Positions 32,828 to 40,941 of a DNA stretch of 64,000 nucleotides are shown piece by piece; within the stretch, counting starts at the first letter, position 1; each line of letters opens with the position of its first letter. The position numbers were made by a program, and so were the translations under genes. Source of the DNA: Halanaerobium congolense (lineage in GTDB: Bacteria; Bacillota; Halanaerobiia; Halanaerobiales; Halanaerobiaceae); assembly GCF_004366375.1 (NCBI RefSeq), contig NZ_SOEF01000007.1:25474-89473 (forward strand), written 5' to 3'. The notes below the pieces were generated by a model. That model had not been told where the DNA came from, ran no database searches, and worked only from the letters and a program-made list of their open reading frames with translations.

Positions 32828-33937
32828 ATGGTTTTAAAGATAATGCATACTGGTGATATTCATCTGGGAATGAAATTTAATCAATATCCTCAAATTAGTA
32901 AGCAGCTTGAAAATGCAAGATATCAGGCTTTAGAGAATGTAATAAAAGAAGCAAACAAAAGGAATACAAATCTGCTGGCAGTAGCCGGAGATCTTTTTGA
33001 TAAAACAAATATCAGCAGTGCTGATCTCAAAAGAACTATCGATATTTTAGATAGCTTTGCAGGAGATGTGGTTCTGGTACTTCCCGGTAATCATGATTAT
33101 AGTGATGGAATAACTAAACTTTGGGATAAATTTAGAGAAAAACTGACAGGGAGGATACTTATTTTGGATGAGAAAAAGATATATGAGCTTCATGATTTTC
33201 AAATTCCAGCTGCTGTTTATCCCGCTCCCTGTGAAACAAAACTTTCTGCTGAGAATAACTTGGGCTGGATTAAGAATTTAGAAAGCAGAGTTAAGGCGGA
33301 TTATCAAATAGCTCTAGCCCACGGAGCCCTGGCAGGTTTTTCACCTGATTTAAACGACAATTATTTTAAAATGAGTCGAGAAGAATTATTAGACATTGAA
33401 ATGGATCTCTGGCTATTGGGACATTCTCATCTTTCCTATCCCAATCAGGACAAAGTTATCAATCATAAAATATTTAATAATGGAACTCCGGAGCCAGATG
33501 GAATGGACTGCAGCCACCCAGGTTATGCCTGGTATATTGAATTAAATCAAACAAAGGAAATTAAAGCAGAAAGAATTTTAACAGGAAATTATCATTTTTC
33601 AGATTTAGAAAAAGAAGTCAATAATCAGGCTGAACTGGAAAACTTAGTTGAGCAGATTCTTAATGAACAGCCAGAAACTAAGATTTTGCGGCTGCAGCTC
33701 AAAGGAGAACTGGCTCGAGAAGAATTTGAAAGGAAAGATCAAATCCTCAGAAAACTAAGGGACAGCTGTTTTTACACTAAAATCGATCAAAGTAATTTAG
33801 AAATGAAAATAGATCGAGAAATTATGAGAGAAGAATTTTCTGAGAACTCATTTCCTTATCAACTTTTAACTGAATTAGAAGACGATAATCAGGCTCTGCA
33901 TTTAGCCTATAAAATGCTGAAGGAGGTTCAGGAGTGA
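32828..33937 (+). CDS. sbcD: SbcD-like DNA repair exonuclease subunit
   Basis: The 369-residue protein is a metallophosphoesterase of the SbcD/Mre11 type, with HTGDIHLG (metal site), GDLFDKT, LPGNHDY and LLGHSH in the usual order. It forms a manganese-dependent nuclease with the SbcC-like ATPase encoded next, acting on double-strand breaks and hairpins. The two genes overlap by four bases. AGAGGTG lies before the ATG. A second, related pair is at 55390-59583. Confidence 0.85.
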   Translation: MVLKIMHTGDIHLGMKFNQYPQISKQLENARYQALENVIKEANKRNTNLLAVAGDLFDKTNISSADLKRTIDILDSFAGDVVLVLPGNHDYSDGITKLWDKFREKLTGRILILDEKKIYELHDFQIPAAVYPAPCETKLSAENNLGWIKNLESRVKADYQIALAHGALAGFSPDLNDNYFKMSREELLDIEMDLWLLGHSHLSYPNQDKVINHKIFNNGTPEPDGMDCSHPGYAWYIELNQTKEIKAERILTGNYHFSDLEKEVNNQAELENLVEQILNEQPETKILRLQLKGELAREEFERKDQILRKLRDSCFYTKIDQSNLEMKIDREIMREEFSENSFPYQLLTELEDDNQALHLAYKMLKEVQE

Positions 33938-36369
33938 AAATAAAAAGTTTTGATCTCGAAATATTTGCCGGTATAAATAATAGAAGCTATCAGTTTAAAG
34001 ATGGCTTAAATATTTTATTAGGAGATAATGAAGCAGGTAAAAGCACTATTATAAATGCAATTTATGCTTCTTTATTTATTCAGCCCCAGCTGAAGTTAAA
34101 TACAAAAGAGGGAAAAGATTTTGACGAAAAATTCCTGCCCTATCCAGATGGAGATTTTGCAGAGGCTCAATTAAAAATTGAAGCAGATAATTCAGAATAT
34201 AAATTTTATAAAAAATGGAGCAATAGTAATTATGCTGGCTATCTTGAGTTGGCTGACGGTAGGAGAATAGAAGCTCCTGCAAAAATTGCTGATTATAAAA
34301 AAGACATTTTACCTTATGCTAAAAGCACCTATAACAATATTGTTTTCAGCAGCCAGCAGAATATTAAATCTACCTTAGAGAGAATTAATTCTGCGGAGAA
34401 CCCTGAATTAATTGATACCATTAATTCTTTTTTAAGAAAGGCTGTAATGGAATTAGATGGTGTTTCTATTGATAAGTTTCGCAGCCGTTTAGAATCTGAG
34501 CTTGAGCAGCTGACAAAAAAATGGGATTTAGCATCTGATTCAATTGAAAATAGTGCTCGAGGAGTAAATAATCCCTATCAGGTTGGAACCGGAGAAATTT
34601 ATAATAGTTATATAGCTAAAGAAAAGTTAAGACAAAGACTAAAAGAAAGTAAGATTAATGAAAAAAAATTTGAAAAATTAGGATGCGAAATAAAAGATCT
34701 AAAAGCTGAAGAAAGAGAATTAATTGAAAAAATTGAAGAGCTTTCTGCACTAGAAGCTGAAATTAATCAGCGGGCAGCAGTTGAATTAGAATTAAATAAT
34801 TTAAATGAAAAAATTCAAAAACTGGCTAGAGACGCAAAAAAATGGCCTGAATTTAATAAAGAACTTGCAGAAATCGAGAAAAAATCAGCTGCTAAAACAG
34901 AAAAAATGAAAGAATTAGAAGCTGAAAAGAATAGAGCAGAAAAATTAGCAACAAAACAAGAGTTAGAAAAAAGAACTGCTAAAATTAAAGAACTCAATGC
35001 TGAAATTAAAACAATGAAAAAGACAATTTCTGAGGCAGTTATTAATGATGAGATAGTTAATAATTTAGAAAAATATAAGAATAAAATTGCTGAAAGCAGA
35101 GCAGCTATTAAAGCTTCCAGATTGAAAGCTAAAATTAATTTTTCAGCCTCAGATAATATCAAAATAATTACCGGTGTAGATGGTGAAAAAAATATTGTTG
35201 AAGGAGAAATTATAGAAGCAGATGGTTATTTGCGAATTAAAACTGATCAGTTTGACATTGAAATTGAGTCTGCTGAAATAGATTTTTCTAAATTAAAACA
35301 AGAATATGAAGCTAATAAAAATAAATTATCACAGCTTAAAGATAAACTAAAAATTGAAGGTTTAGCTGAGGCCAGAACAGAACTGGCAGAATTAAATACT
35401 TTAAAAAGAAAAATTGAAGAAAAAGAAGATAGAGTTGAAGAATTATTAGCAGCAGATAAATTGGAAGATTTAGAAGAGAAATTGCAAAACTTAAATAATA
35501 TAGAAGCTGCCCGAGACTTAGAAAAAATAAATAAAGAGCTTGAATCATTAAAAAATGAGACTACAGAATTGAACACTGAAATTAAAATTAAGAAAAATAA
35601 AATTGAAGAATGGAAAGAAGAATACCAGAGTTTGGACGAACTTAAATTAGATTTAACAAAGAAAAAAGAAAAAAAAATAAAACTTGAAAAAGAACTCGAA
35701 AATCTTTCCTCTTTACCAGAAGCCTATCAGAATGCTGATGAGTTTATAGATGATTTGAAAGATAAAAGAGAAAGAAGAGAAAAGATAAATCAAAGTTTAA
35801 GAGAAAAGTTAGAAGAACATAAAGGTTTGGAAAACAGCTTACCTGAGACCAGCAGCAGAGAAATGGAAAATGAATTAAAAGAGTTGGAAGAAAATTTTAT
35901 AAAGTTAAAAAATAAAGCAGATAGTTTACTTAAAATTAAAGAAATTTTTGAAAAGAAACTAAAAGAGATGGATGAAAATTCATTTGAGCCTTTAGTCAAA
36001 AGTTTTAACAGCAATTTAGAGCAGCTGACAGCTGGAAAATACAGTCAGGCTCTAATAGAAAAAGATTTTTCAATAAAGCTGCAGTCCAAGCAGAGGAGAG
36101 AACTCCCTGGCAATCTAGATCTCTTATCATATGGAACCTATGATGCAGCAGCCTTAGCTTTTAGATTTGCGATTTTTGATAATTTATTTGCTAACTATGG
36201 TGGTTTTATAATTTTAGATGACTGTCTTGTTAATTTAGATCCAAAACGCAGGAAAAATGCCATAAAGATTATTAATGAATATCAAAAAAAATATCAAATA
36301 ATATATACAACCTGTGATCCCAAAACAGCAGCTGAACTTAAAGGAAATTTAATTCAAGTAGAAGAGTAA
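33934..36369 (+). CDS. sbcC: SbcC/Rad50-like ATPase
   Basis: An SMC-like ATPase of 811 residues. Walker A is GDNEAGKST (30-38), Walker B FIILDDCLVNLDP near the C-terminus, after the signature-like LLSYGTYDAAALAF. The ends are joined by long charged coiled coils, interrupted near the middle. I do not see the CxxC zinc hook, and the chain is shorter than the usual 1000 residues. It starts with GTG overlapping the stop of the SbcD-like gene. Gene symbol is by analogy. Confidence 0.82.
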   Translation: MKIKSFDLEIFAGINNRSYQFKDGLNILLGDNEAGKSTIINAIYASLFIQPQLKLNTKEGKDFDEKFLPYPDGDFAEAQLKIEADNSEYKFYKKWSNSNYAGYLELADGRRIEAPAKIADYKKDILPYAKSTYNNIVFSSQQNIKSTLERINSAENPELIDTINSFLRKAVMELDGVSIDKFRSRLESELEQLTKKWDLASDSIENSARGVNNPYQVGTGEIYNSYIAKEKLRQRLKESKINEKKFEKLGCEIKDLKAEERELIEKIEELSALEAEINQRAAVELELNNLNEKIQKLARDAKKWPEFNKELAEIEKKSAAKTEKMKELEAEKNRAEKLATKQELEKRTAKIKELNAEIKTMKKTISEAVINDEIVNNLEKYKNKIAESRAAIKASRLKAKINFSASDNIKIITGVDGEKNIVEGEIIEADGYLRIKTDQFDIEIESAEIDFSKLKQEYEANKNKLSQLKDKLKIEGLAEARTELAELNTLKRKIEEKEDRVEELLAADKLEDLEEKLQNLNNIEAARDLEKINKELESLKNETTELNTEIKIKKNKIEEWKEEYQSLDELKLDLTKKKEKKIKLEKELENLSSLPEAYQNADEFIDDLKDKRERREKINQSLREKLEEHKGLENSLPETSSREMENELKELEENFIKLKNKADSLLKIKEIFEKKLKEMDENSFEPLVKSFNSNLEQLTAGKYSQALIEKDFSIKLQSKQRRELPGNLDLLSYGTYDAAALAFRFAIFDNLFANYGGFIILDDCLVNLDPKRRKNAIKIINEYQKKYQIIYTTCDPKTAAELKGNLIQVEE

Positions 36370-36383
36370 ATTAACATAAAAAA

Positions 36384-36405
36384 ATCGCATATATATATAT
36401 GCGAT
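36384..36405 (-). terminator. Terminator for minus-strand transcription
   Basis: A perfect 22-nt palindrome ATCGCATATATATATATGCG plus AT. On the minus strand it is followed by seven T; on the plus strand there is no T run. It therefore fits a leftward transcript, of which only scraps remain at 36.4-36.7 kb. Confidence 0.6.
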
Positions 36406-37156
36406 AAATTGTGAATTTATTAAAATTTGATATAAAAAAGTCAAGGTTCTGACGAATCTTTCTCGATCTCCTGTTTACAGTTTGTTTTTTTACTTTTCTT
36501 ATTTTTTCGTTTTATTTTAGATTTAGTCCTCCATTACTATCTTTGATTTACTTAAAGTTATCATTAAAGAAAGCGATCCCTTAACAATTTCTTTTTGCTT
36601 ACCATTAATAGTAACTTCTTTGGAATTGATCATTATTAAACTTAATTAACACTTGATCAATTTTAATGTTCCTTTGAACTTCTACTAAATCTTAAATAAA
36701 GTTACTTAAATAAGAATTTCAAAACACTACTTGTAAACATTTAATCTTAGGACTTCCTCAGAACCTTGTAAGTACATTATAGACTTCTTTACTCTAAAAC
36801 GCAAGGTCGAAAAATGTCGATTTAATAAGATTAAAGCTAAATATCTTCCATTTTTAAACAAATACTAATTATAGCGTTAATTTTCAGAAAATAAAATCTT
36901 TTTTAATTAATGTTAATTAAATTATTTACAGTAAATTATATTAATGCTACACTAATAATACACTAGTCATAGTAGAACAACTTTAAAAAGGGAGATAAAT
37001 ATCTGGTTATACACAGTGGTTCTGTGGTTCTCGCAATTTTGGGCTGCAGGTCTGCAATTATCATCAGTAGTGTGCTTATAAATACTTGAAATTTTAAGAC
37101 CTTTATCTAACTTTAAGTCTAGTTAAATTAAAATTAACTTCAGAGGAGGAATTATA
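36406..37156. other. Gene-poor degenerate stretch
   Basis: No intact gene. On the minus strand 36633-36523 reads MINSKEVTINGKQKEIVKGS, LSLMITLSKSKIVMED and a stop, and 36.53-36.45 kb reads a lysine-rich tail KRKNKKSKKTNCKQEIEKD; these lie in tandem and end at the terminator above. On the plus strand near 37010-37090 a hydrophobic piece VIHSGSVVLAILGCRSAIII looks like a scrap of a membrane protein. I cannot name any parent. Confidence 0.4.
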
Positions 37157-37259
37157 GTGAAGAAAATTGGGTTAATTGGAGGAATGAGTTGGGAATCTAC
37201 TGCTCTTTAATACAACTGAGCTGCATGCAAAAAAGGCAGTTGAATTTGCTTTAAGTTAA
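37157..37259 (+). pseudogene. Aspartate/glutamate racemase remnant, head joined to tail
   Basis: From a GTG at 37157 (AGAGGAGG at 37142-37149) the sequence reads MKKIGLIGGMSWESTA, the typical racemase N-terminus, and stops. In the next frame it continues LLFNTTELHAKKAVEFALS to a TAA at 37257-37259, the typical C-terminus. About 200 residues, with both catalytic cysteines, are missing. The start signals are intact. Confidence 0.8.
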
Positions 37260-37303
37260 ATTATATGAAAAATTTAATTTTATTATGTCTGAGAGGTGGT
37301 TTT

Positions 37304-37861
37304 ATGTACGCAAATAAATTAGTAGCTCGAGCAATGGAATATGCTGCTCAGTATCATCGGGGTGGGACGCGCAAAGGTGGAGATATTCCTTATATTGTTC
37401 ATCCTTTTGAAGTTGCAATGATTTTAAAAGAAAATTCTTTTGAAGATAAAGTAGTAGCAGCTGGTCTACTGCATGACTTATTGGAAGATACAGAAGTTTC
37501 AAAATCAGATTTGAAGGAAGAGTTTGGAACTGAGATTTTAGAATTGGTTATCTCCGCTTCAGAAAAACTGAAAGGAAGAGAAAAAAGAAGCTGGCAGTCA
37601 AGAAAAGAACAGACAATTAATTATCTCAGTCAGGAAGCGAGCTTTATCAACAAAGCAATTGCCTGTGCAGATAAATTAAGTAATGCACGCAGTATTTTAC
37701 GGGACCTTGAAAAAGATCCTAAAGATTTCTGGCAGAGGTTTACTGCTCCCAAAGAAAAACAGCAGTGGTATTATGAGTCATTAGTTAAAAGTCTTAAAGA
37801 ATTGGAAGGTTTAAAAATGTATGCTGAATTTAAAGAAGTTATTGCTGAAATTTTTTCTTAA
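37304..37861 (+). CDS. Small alarmone hydrolase-like HD protein
   Basis: The 185-residue protein is an HD hydrolase of the RelA/SpoT-hydrolase (Mesh1-like, stand-alone) type: H18 and HPFEVAMIL (H33), HDLLEDTE (57-64), and CADKLSNARS with D123 and N127. Such enzymes remove pyrophosphate from (p)ppGpp. The ATG at 37304 has GAGAGGTGG upstream, better than the ATG at 37265. Five hundred bases downstream lies a RelA/SpoT synthetase gene, so synthesis and hydrolysis are encoded together but in separate transcription units. Confidence 0.82.
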   Translation: MYANKLVARAMEYAAQYHRGGTRKGGDIPYIVHPFEVAMILKENSFEDKVVAAGLLHDLLEDTEVSKSDLKEEFGTEILELVISASEKLKGREKRSWQSRKEQTINYLSQEASFINKAIACADKLSNARSILRDLEKDPKDFWQRFTAPKEKQQWYYESLVKSLKELEGLKMYAEFKEVIAEIFS

Positions 37862-37898
37862 AATAAATTAAATATATTTAAAAAGTATAGTACTTTAC

Positions 37899-37926
37899 TT
37901 GACTTAGTTAGAAAAAGTTATATAAT
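37899..37926 (+). promoter_or_regulatory. Promoter of the 30-codon peptide gene
   Basis: TTGACT (37899-37904) and TATAAT (37921-37926), 16 bases apart, make one of the best sigma-A promoters in the window. The ATG of the peptide is 63 bases downstream. Confidence 0.72.
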
Positions 37927-37988
37927 GTACTTACGGTTAATATAAAACCTATAATAATTCTATAAGTTTATAAGAAAGGGTGATAATC

Positions 37989-38081
37989 ATGAAAGAAATC
38001 ATGAAAAAATCTGCAGGTGCAGGTGCAGCCGTAGGTGCTATATCAGCATATGGTGCTTTTCTAGTCCAAATGTGGTCATAA
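37989..38081 (+). CDS. 30-residue hydrophobic peptide
   Basis: The ATG at 37989 has AAGAAAGGGTGAT just upstream. The product starts MKEIMKKSAGAGAAVGAISA and ends YGAFLVQMWS: a short positive head and a single Gly/Ala-rich helix long enough to enter a membrane. It has no cysteine and no leader-cleavage site that I recognise. The gene has its own promoter (37899-37926) and is closed by a terminator, so it is a complete transcription unit. It sits between the alarmone hydrolase and synthetase genes. A type I toxin-like or signalling peptide is possible; the function is unknown. Confidence 0.6.
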   Translation: MKEIMKKSAGAGAAVGAISAYGAFLVQMWS

Positions 38082-38121
38082 TATAGCAGCACTTAATAAT
38101 TAAATAATTTAAGACCTTAAG

Positions 38122-38143
38122 GCCCGGCATTTATTTGCTGGGC
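38122..38143 (+). terminator. Terminator of the peptide gene
   Basis: GCCCGGCA (38122-38129) pairs with TGCTGGGC (38136-38143), one G-T pair, then TCTTTAATTTTT. A second hairpin, AATCTCTA/TAGAGATT (38166-38197) followed by TTTTGTTT, backs it up. Confidence 0.78.
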
Positions 38144-38280
38144 TCTTTAATTTTTAACCATTTTCAATCTCTATTTTCTTAATTGAACTTAGAGATTTTT
38201 TGTTTAAAAAAGGAATTTTAACTAGGATGTTGAATTATTAATAATAAAGTACAACTTTCATTTAATTGGGGGCAATTGCT

Positions 38281-38919
38281 ATGGCAAACAGGAAAAAAGT
38301 AAATGAAGCAGTTAAATGGTATCAAAAAGAAAGATCTAAATACATAAACTTAAAAGCAGAGGTAGAAAAGATTCTAAAAGAAGCGTTAAATGAAAATGAG
38401 ATAATTTTTCACAGTATAGAAAGCAGAGTTAAGTCGGTGAATAGTTTTAGAGAAAAAGCTCTTCGCGAAAAATATGATGATCCAGTAACTGAAATAACTG
38501 ATTTAACAGGGATTAGAATTATAACTCTTTTTGAAAAAGAGATACATCAAATTAGTGATATTATTAAAGAATTATTCAAAATTGATTATGAGAAAAGTGA
38601 AGACAAATCAGATTTACTTGATGCTGATAAAATGGGCTATAAATCAATCCATTACATTGCAGAACTAAGTCAAGAAAAAATTTATGCTACAGATTTAGAA
38701 AGTTTTTCCGGAATTAAATTTGAGATCCAAATTAGAAGTATTCTGCAGCATGCCTGGGCAGAAATAGAACATGACCGCAATTATAAGTTTAAAGGGAAAC
38801 TACCAAAACATTTACAGCGGAGATTTTATGCTTTAGCAGGTATGCTTGAGATTGCTGATCGAGAATTTAACACATTATCAGAAGAGGTTGAAAAATTTCG
38901 TCAAAATAAAAATAATTAG
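38281..38919 (+). CDS. RelA/SpoT-type small alarmone synthetase
   Basis: The 212-residue protein is a stand-alone synthetase domain that transfers pyrophosphate from ATP to GDP or GTP. Motifs: HSIESRVKSVNSF, DLTGIRIITLFE, GYKSIHYIAEL and EIQIRSILQHAWAEIEHD followed by NYK. There is no hydrolase or TGS/ACT domain. The ATG at 38281 follows a GGGGG sequence, with the longer TTG start at 38266 less likely. The following pirin gene starts 17 bases after the stop. Confidence 0.88.
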   Translation: MANRKKVNEAVKWYQKERSKYINLKAEVEKILKEALNENEIIFHSIESRVKSVNSFREKALREKYDDPVTEITDLTGIRIITLFEKEIHQISDIIKELFKIDYEKSEDKSDLLDADKMGYKSIHYIAELSQEKIYATDLESFSGIKFEIQIRSILQHAWAEIEHDRNYKFKGKLPKHLQRRFYALAGMLEIADREFNTLSEEVEKFRQNKNN

Positions 38920-38936
38920 AGGAAGAAGGAATTTTA

Positions 38937-39824
38937 ATGTATAGAAAAATTAAAGAATATTTTAAGGGTCGAGAAACAAAAGATGGAGCTGGTGTTAAAC
39001 TAAGACGCTGTTTTGGCTATCATCAAATTCCTGATTTTGATCCGTTTTTAATGATGGATTTTTTTGATTCTACTAATCCTGATGATTACAGCAAAGGATT
39101 TCCCTGGCATCCACATCGAGGCATTGAAACTGTTACTTACTTAATTAAAGGGGAAATTGAACATGGAGACAGTATTGGCAATAGTGGTGTGATTCGAGAT
39201 GGTGAATGTCAGTGGATGACAGCTGGTTCGGGAATTCTGCATCAGGAACTACCTCAGCCGGCCGAAGAAATGCTAGGAGTTCAAGTTTGGTTGAACTTAG
39301 CAGCAGATAATAAAATGACTGAACCTCAATATGGAGATATTACTTCAGATATGATTCCGGTTTATCAAGATGAGCAGAAAAAAATTCATATTATTGCTGG
39401 AGAATATGACGGTTTAAGTGGTGACATTCAGAGAGCTGATACAAAACCCACTTTTTTTGATATTGAATTAGAACCAGAAAGTGAGTTTATATTTGAGTTA
39501 CCAAAAGAATTTAATGCTTATGCTTTTTTAATTCGAGGTGAAGCTAATTTTGAGCCTAAAAAAGAAGATTTTCGCAGTTATCCTCAAGGGGTATTGTATG
39601 AAAATGGAAGCAAAATCAAGGTTAATACTGCAGCTGAAAAGGCTCGCTTTTTGTTTTTAGCTGGAAAAAAACTTGAAGAGCCTATTGCCTGGGGTGGACC
39701 AATTGTAATGAACAGCAGAGAAGAATTAAGGACTGCTTCTCAGGAACTTGATAATGGCACTTTTATAAAAAATAAAAATGAGAAAACTATTTCAGAAATC
39801 AACAAATTTTATCAGGAAGATTAA
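38937..39824 (+). CDS. Pirin family protein
   Basis: Bicupin of 295 residues. The N-terminal cupin has FPWHPHRGIETVTYLI, GEIEHGDSIGN and the metal-binding HQE (GSGILHQELP). The C-terminal cupin ends EEPIAWGGPIVMNSREEL. Bacterial pirins include quercetinases and regulators of metabolic enzymes; the role here is open. A relic of a second copy lies at 13569-13800. It is cotranscribed with the synthetase and ends at a terminator. Confidence 0.9.
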   Translation: MYRKIKEYFKGRETKDGAGVKLRRCFGYHQIPDFDPFLMMDFFDSTNPDDYSKGFPWHPHRGIETVTYLIKGEIEHGDSIGNSGVIRDGECQWMTAGSGILHQELPQPAEEMLGVQVWLNLAADNKMTEPQYGDITSDMIPVYQDEQKKIHIIAGEYDGLSGDIQRADTKPTFFDIELEPESEFIFELPKEFNAYAFLIRGEANFEPKKEDFRSYPQGVLYENGSKIKVNTAAEKARFLFLAGKKLEEPIAWGGPIVMNSREELRTASQELDNGTFIKNKNEKTISEINKFYQED

Positions 39825-39829
39825 ATATT

Positions 39830-39855
39830 AAAAAGCAGGTTTTTACCTGCTTTTT
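39830..39855 (+). terminator. Terminator after pirin gene
   Basis: AAAAAGCAGGT (39830-39840) and ACCTGCTTTTT (39845-39855), perfect 11-bp stem with a T4 loop. Confidence 0.88.
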
Positions 39856-40056
39856 AATTACTCTGAAATTTTTTCATATATTAATCAATTTCAACTTCTT
39901 CTATTTTGGAATCAGCATCATTTTTCTTAACAGATTCAATTTCATTTAGACAGCTTTCCTAACATTTATATTACACATATCTAGAAAAATTATCTAAAAG
40001 AAAAAAATCTAAACAAGCTAAATGAAATAATAATTAAAAGAAAGGAAGATTTATTT

Positions 40057-40881
40057 ATGAATAAAAAAGTAGTTTTAATAACCGGTGCCTCAAGTGGTAT
40101 TGGACGTGCAGCAGCTAAAAAATTTATTGAACAGGGCTATATAGTTTATGGAGCTGCTAGAACTGAATTAGATCTTAAATATTTAACTGATTATCAGAAT
40201 GGTCATTATATTTTAATGGATATTACAGATGCTGAAATGAGAAAAAATTGTATAGATCAAATTATTAAGAATGAAGAGAAAATTGATATTTTAGTGAACA
40301 ATGCTGGTTATGGAGCCTATGGTGCAGTAGAAGAAGTACCTCTCGAAAAGGCAAAAGCCCAGTTTGAAGTAAATATTTTTGGTTTATCCGAGCTAACTAA
40401 ATTAGTGATTCCACATATGAGAAATGAAAATCAGGGTCGAATAATTAATATATCTTCGATTGCTGGCAAAATTTGGACTCCATTAGGAGGTTGGTATCAT
40501 GCCAGCAAATTTGCCCTAGAAGGATTGAGTGACTGCCTCAGAAATGAATTAAGAGAATTTGGAATTGATGTGGTTTTAATTGAGCCAGGTGCAATTGAGA
40601 CTAACTGGGCTGAAACAGCAGGGGAAAACTTAATTGAAAATTCTGGGTCTGGAATCTATCAAAAACAAGCTCAAAGAAAAGCTGCAAAATATGAAAAAAT
40701 GTATGGTGAAGGTGGAATGGCTGCTCAACCTGAAAGTGTTGCTGATGCGATAGTCAAAGCTGCTCAGAGTTCACGACCCAAAGCCAGATATGCAGTTCCA
40801 GCTCACGCTAAACTAATTTTATTTTTCCGCTGGCTGCTGTCAGATCGACTATATGACTTTTTTACCAATAAGTTTTTTTGA
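40057..40881 (+). CDS. Short-chain dehydrogenase/reductase
   Basis: Classical SDR of 274 residues: LITGASSGIGRAAA (cofactor loop), VNNAGYG, INISSIAG with the catalytic serine, and Y147-x3-K151 in WYHASKFALEGLSD. The LIEPGAIETNW segment resembles retinol/17-beta-hydroxysteroid dehydrogenase-like SDRs. The substrate is unknown. AAAGGAAG precedes the ATG. Confidence 0.9.
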   Translation: MNKKVVLITGASSGIGRAAAKKFIEQGYIVYGAARTELDLKYLTDYQNGHYILMDITDAEMRKNCIDQIIKNEEKIDILVNNAGYGAYGAVEEVPLEKAKAQFEVNIFGLSELTKLVIPHMRNENQGRIINISSIAGKIWTPLGGWYHASKFALEGLSDCLRNELREFGIDVVLIEPGAIETNWAETAGENLIENSGSGIYQKQAQRKAAKYEKMYGEGGMAAQPESVADAIVKAAQSSRPKARYAVPAHAKLILFFRWLLSDRLYDFFTNKFF

Positions 40882-40941
40882 TAATTCTTTCATTAATGAT
40901 ATAATAAATAAGTGAGAGAAATTTAAGAAGGAGCTGTTTTT

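Noticed and set aside
35247..35576. Minus-strand ORFs inside sbcC (also 34815-35162 and 35790-36014)
   Set aside because: Serine/leucine/phenylalanine-rich shadows of a lysine/glutamate-rich coiled coil on the other strand; no ribosome binding sites.
38266..38280. Longer start of the alarmone synthetase at TTG 38266
   Set aside because: The five extra codons overlap the only G-rich ribosome binding site candidate.
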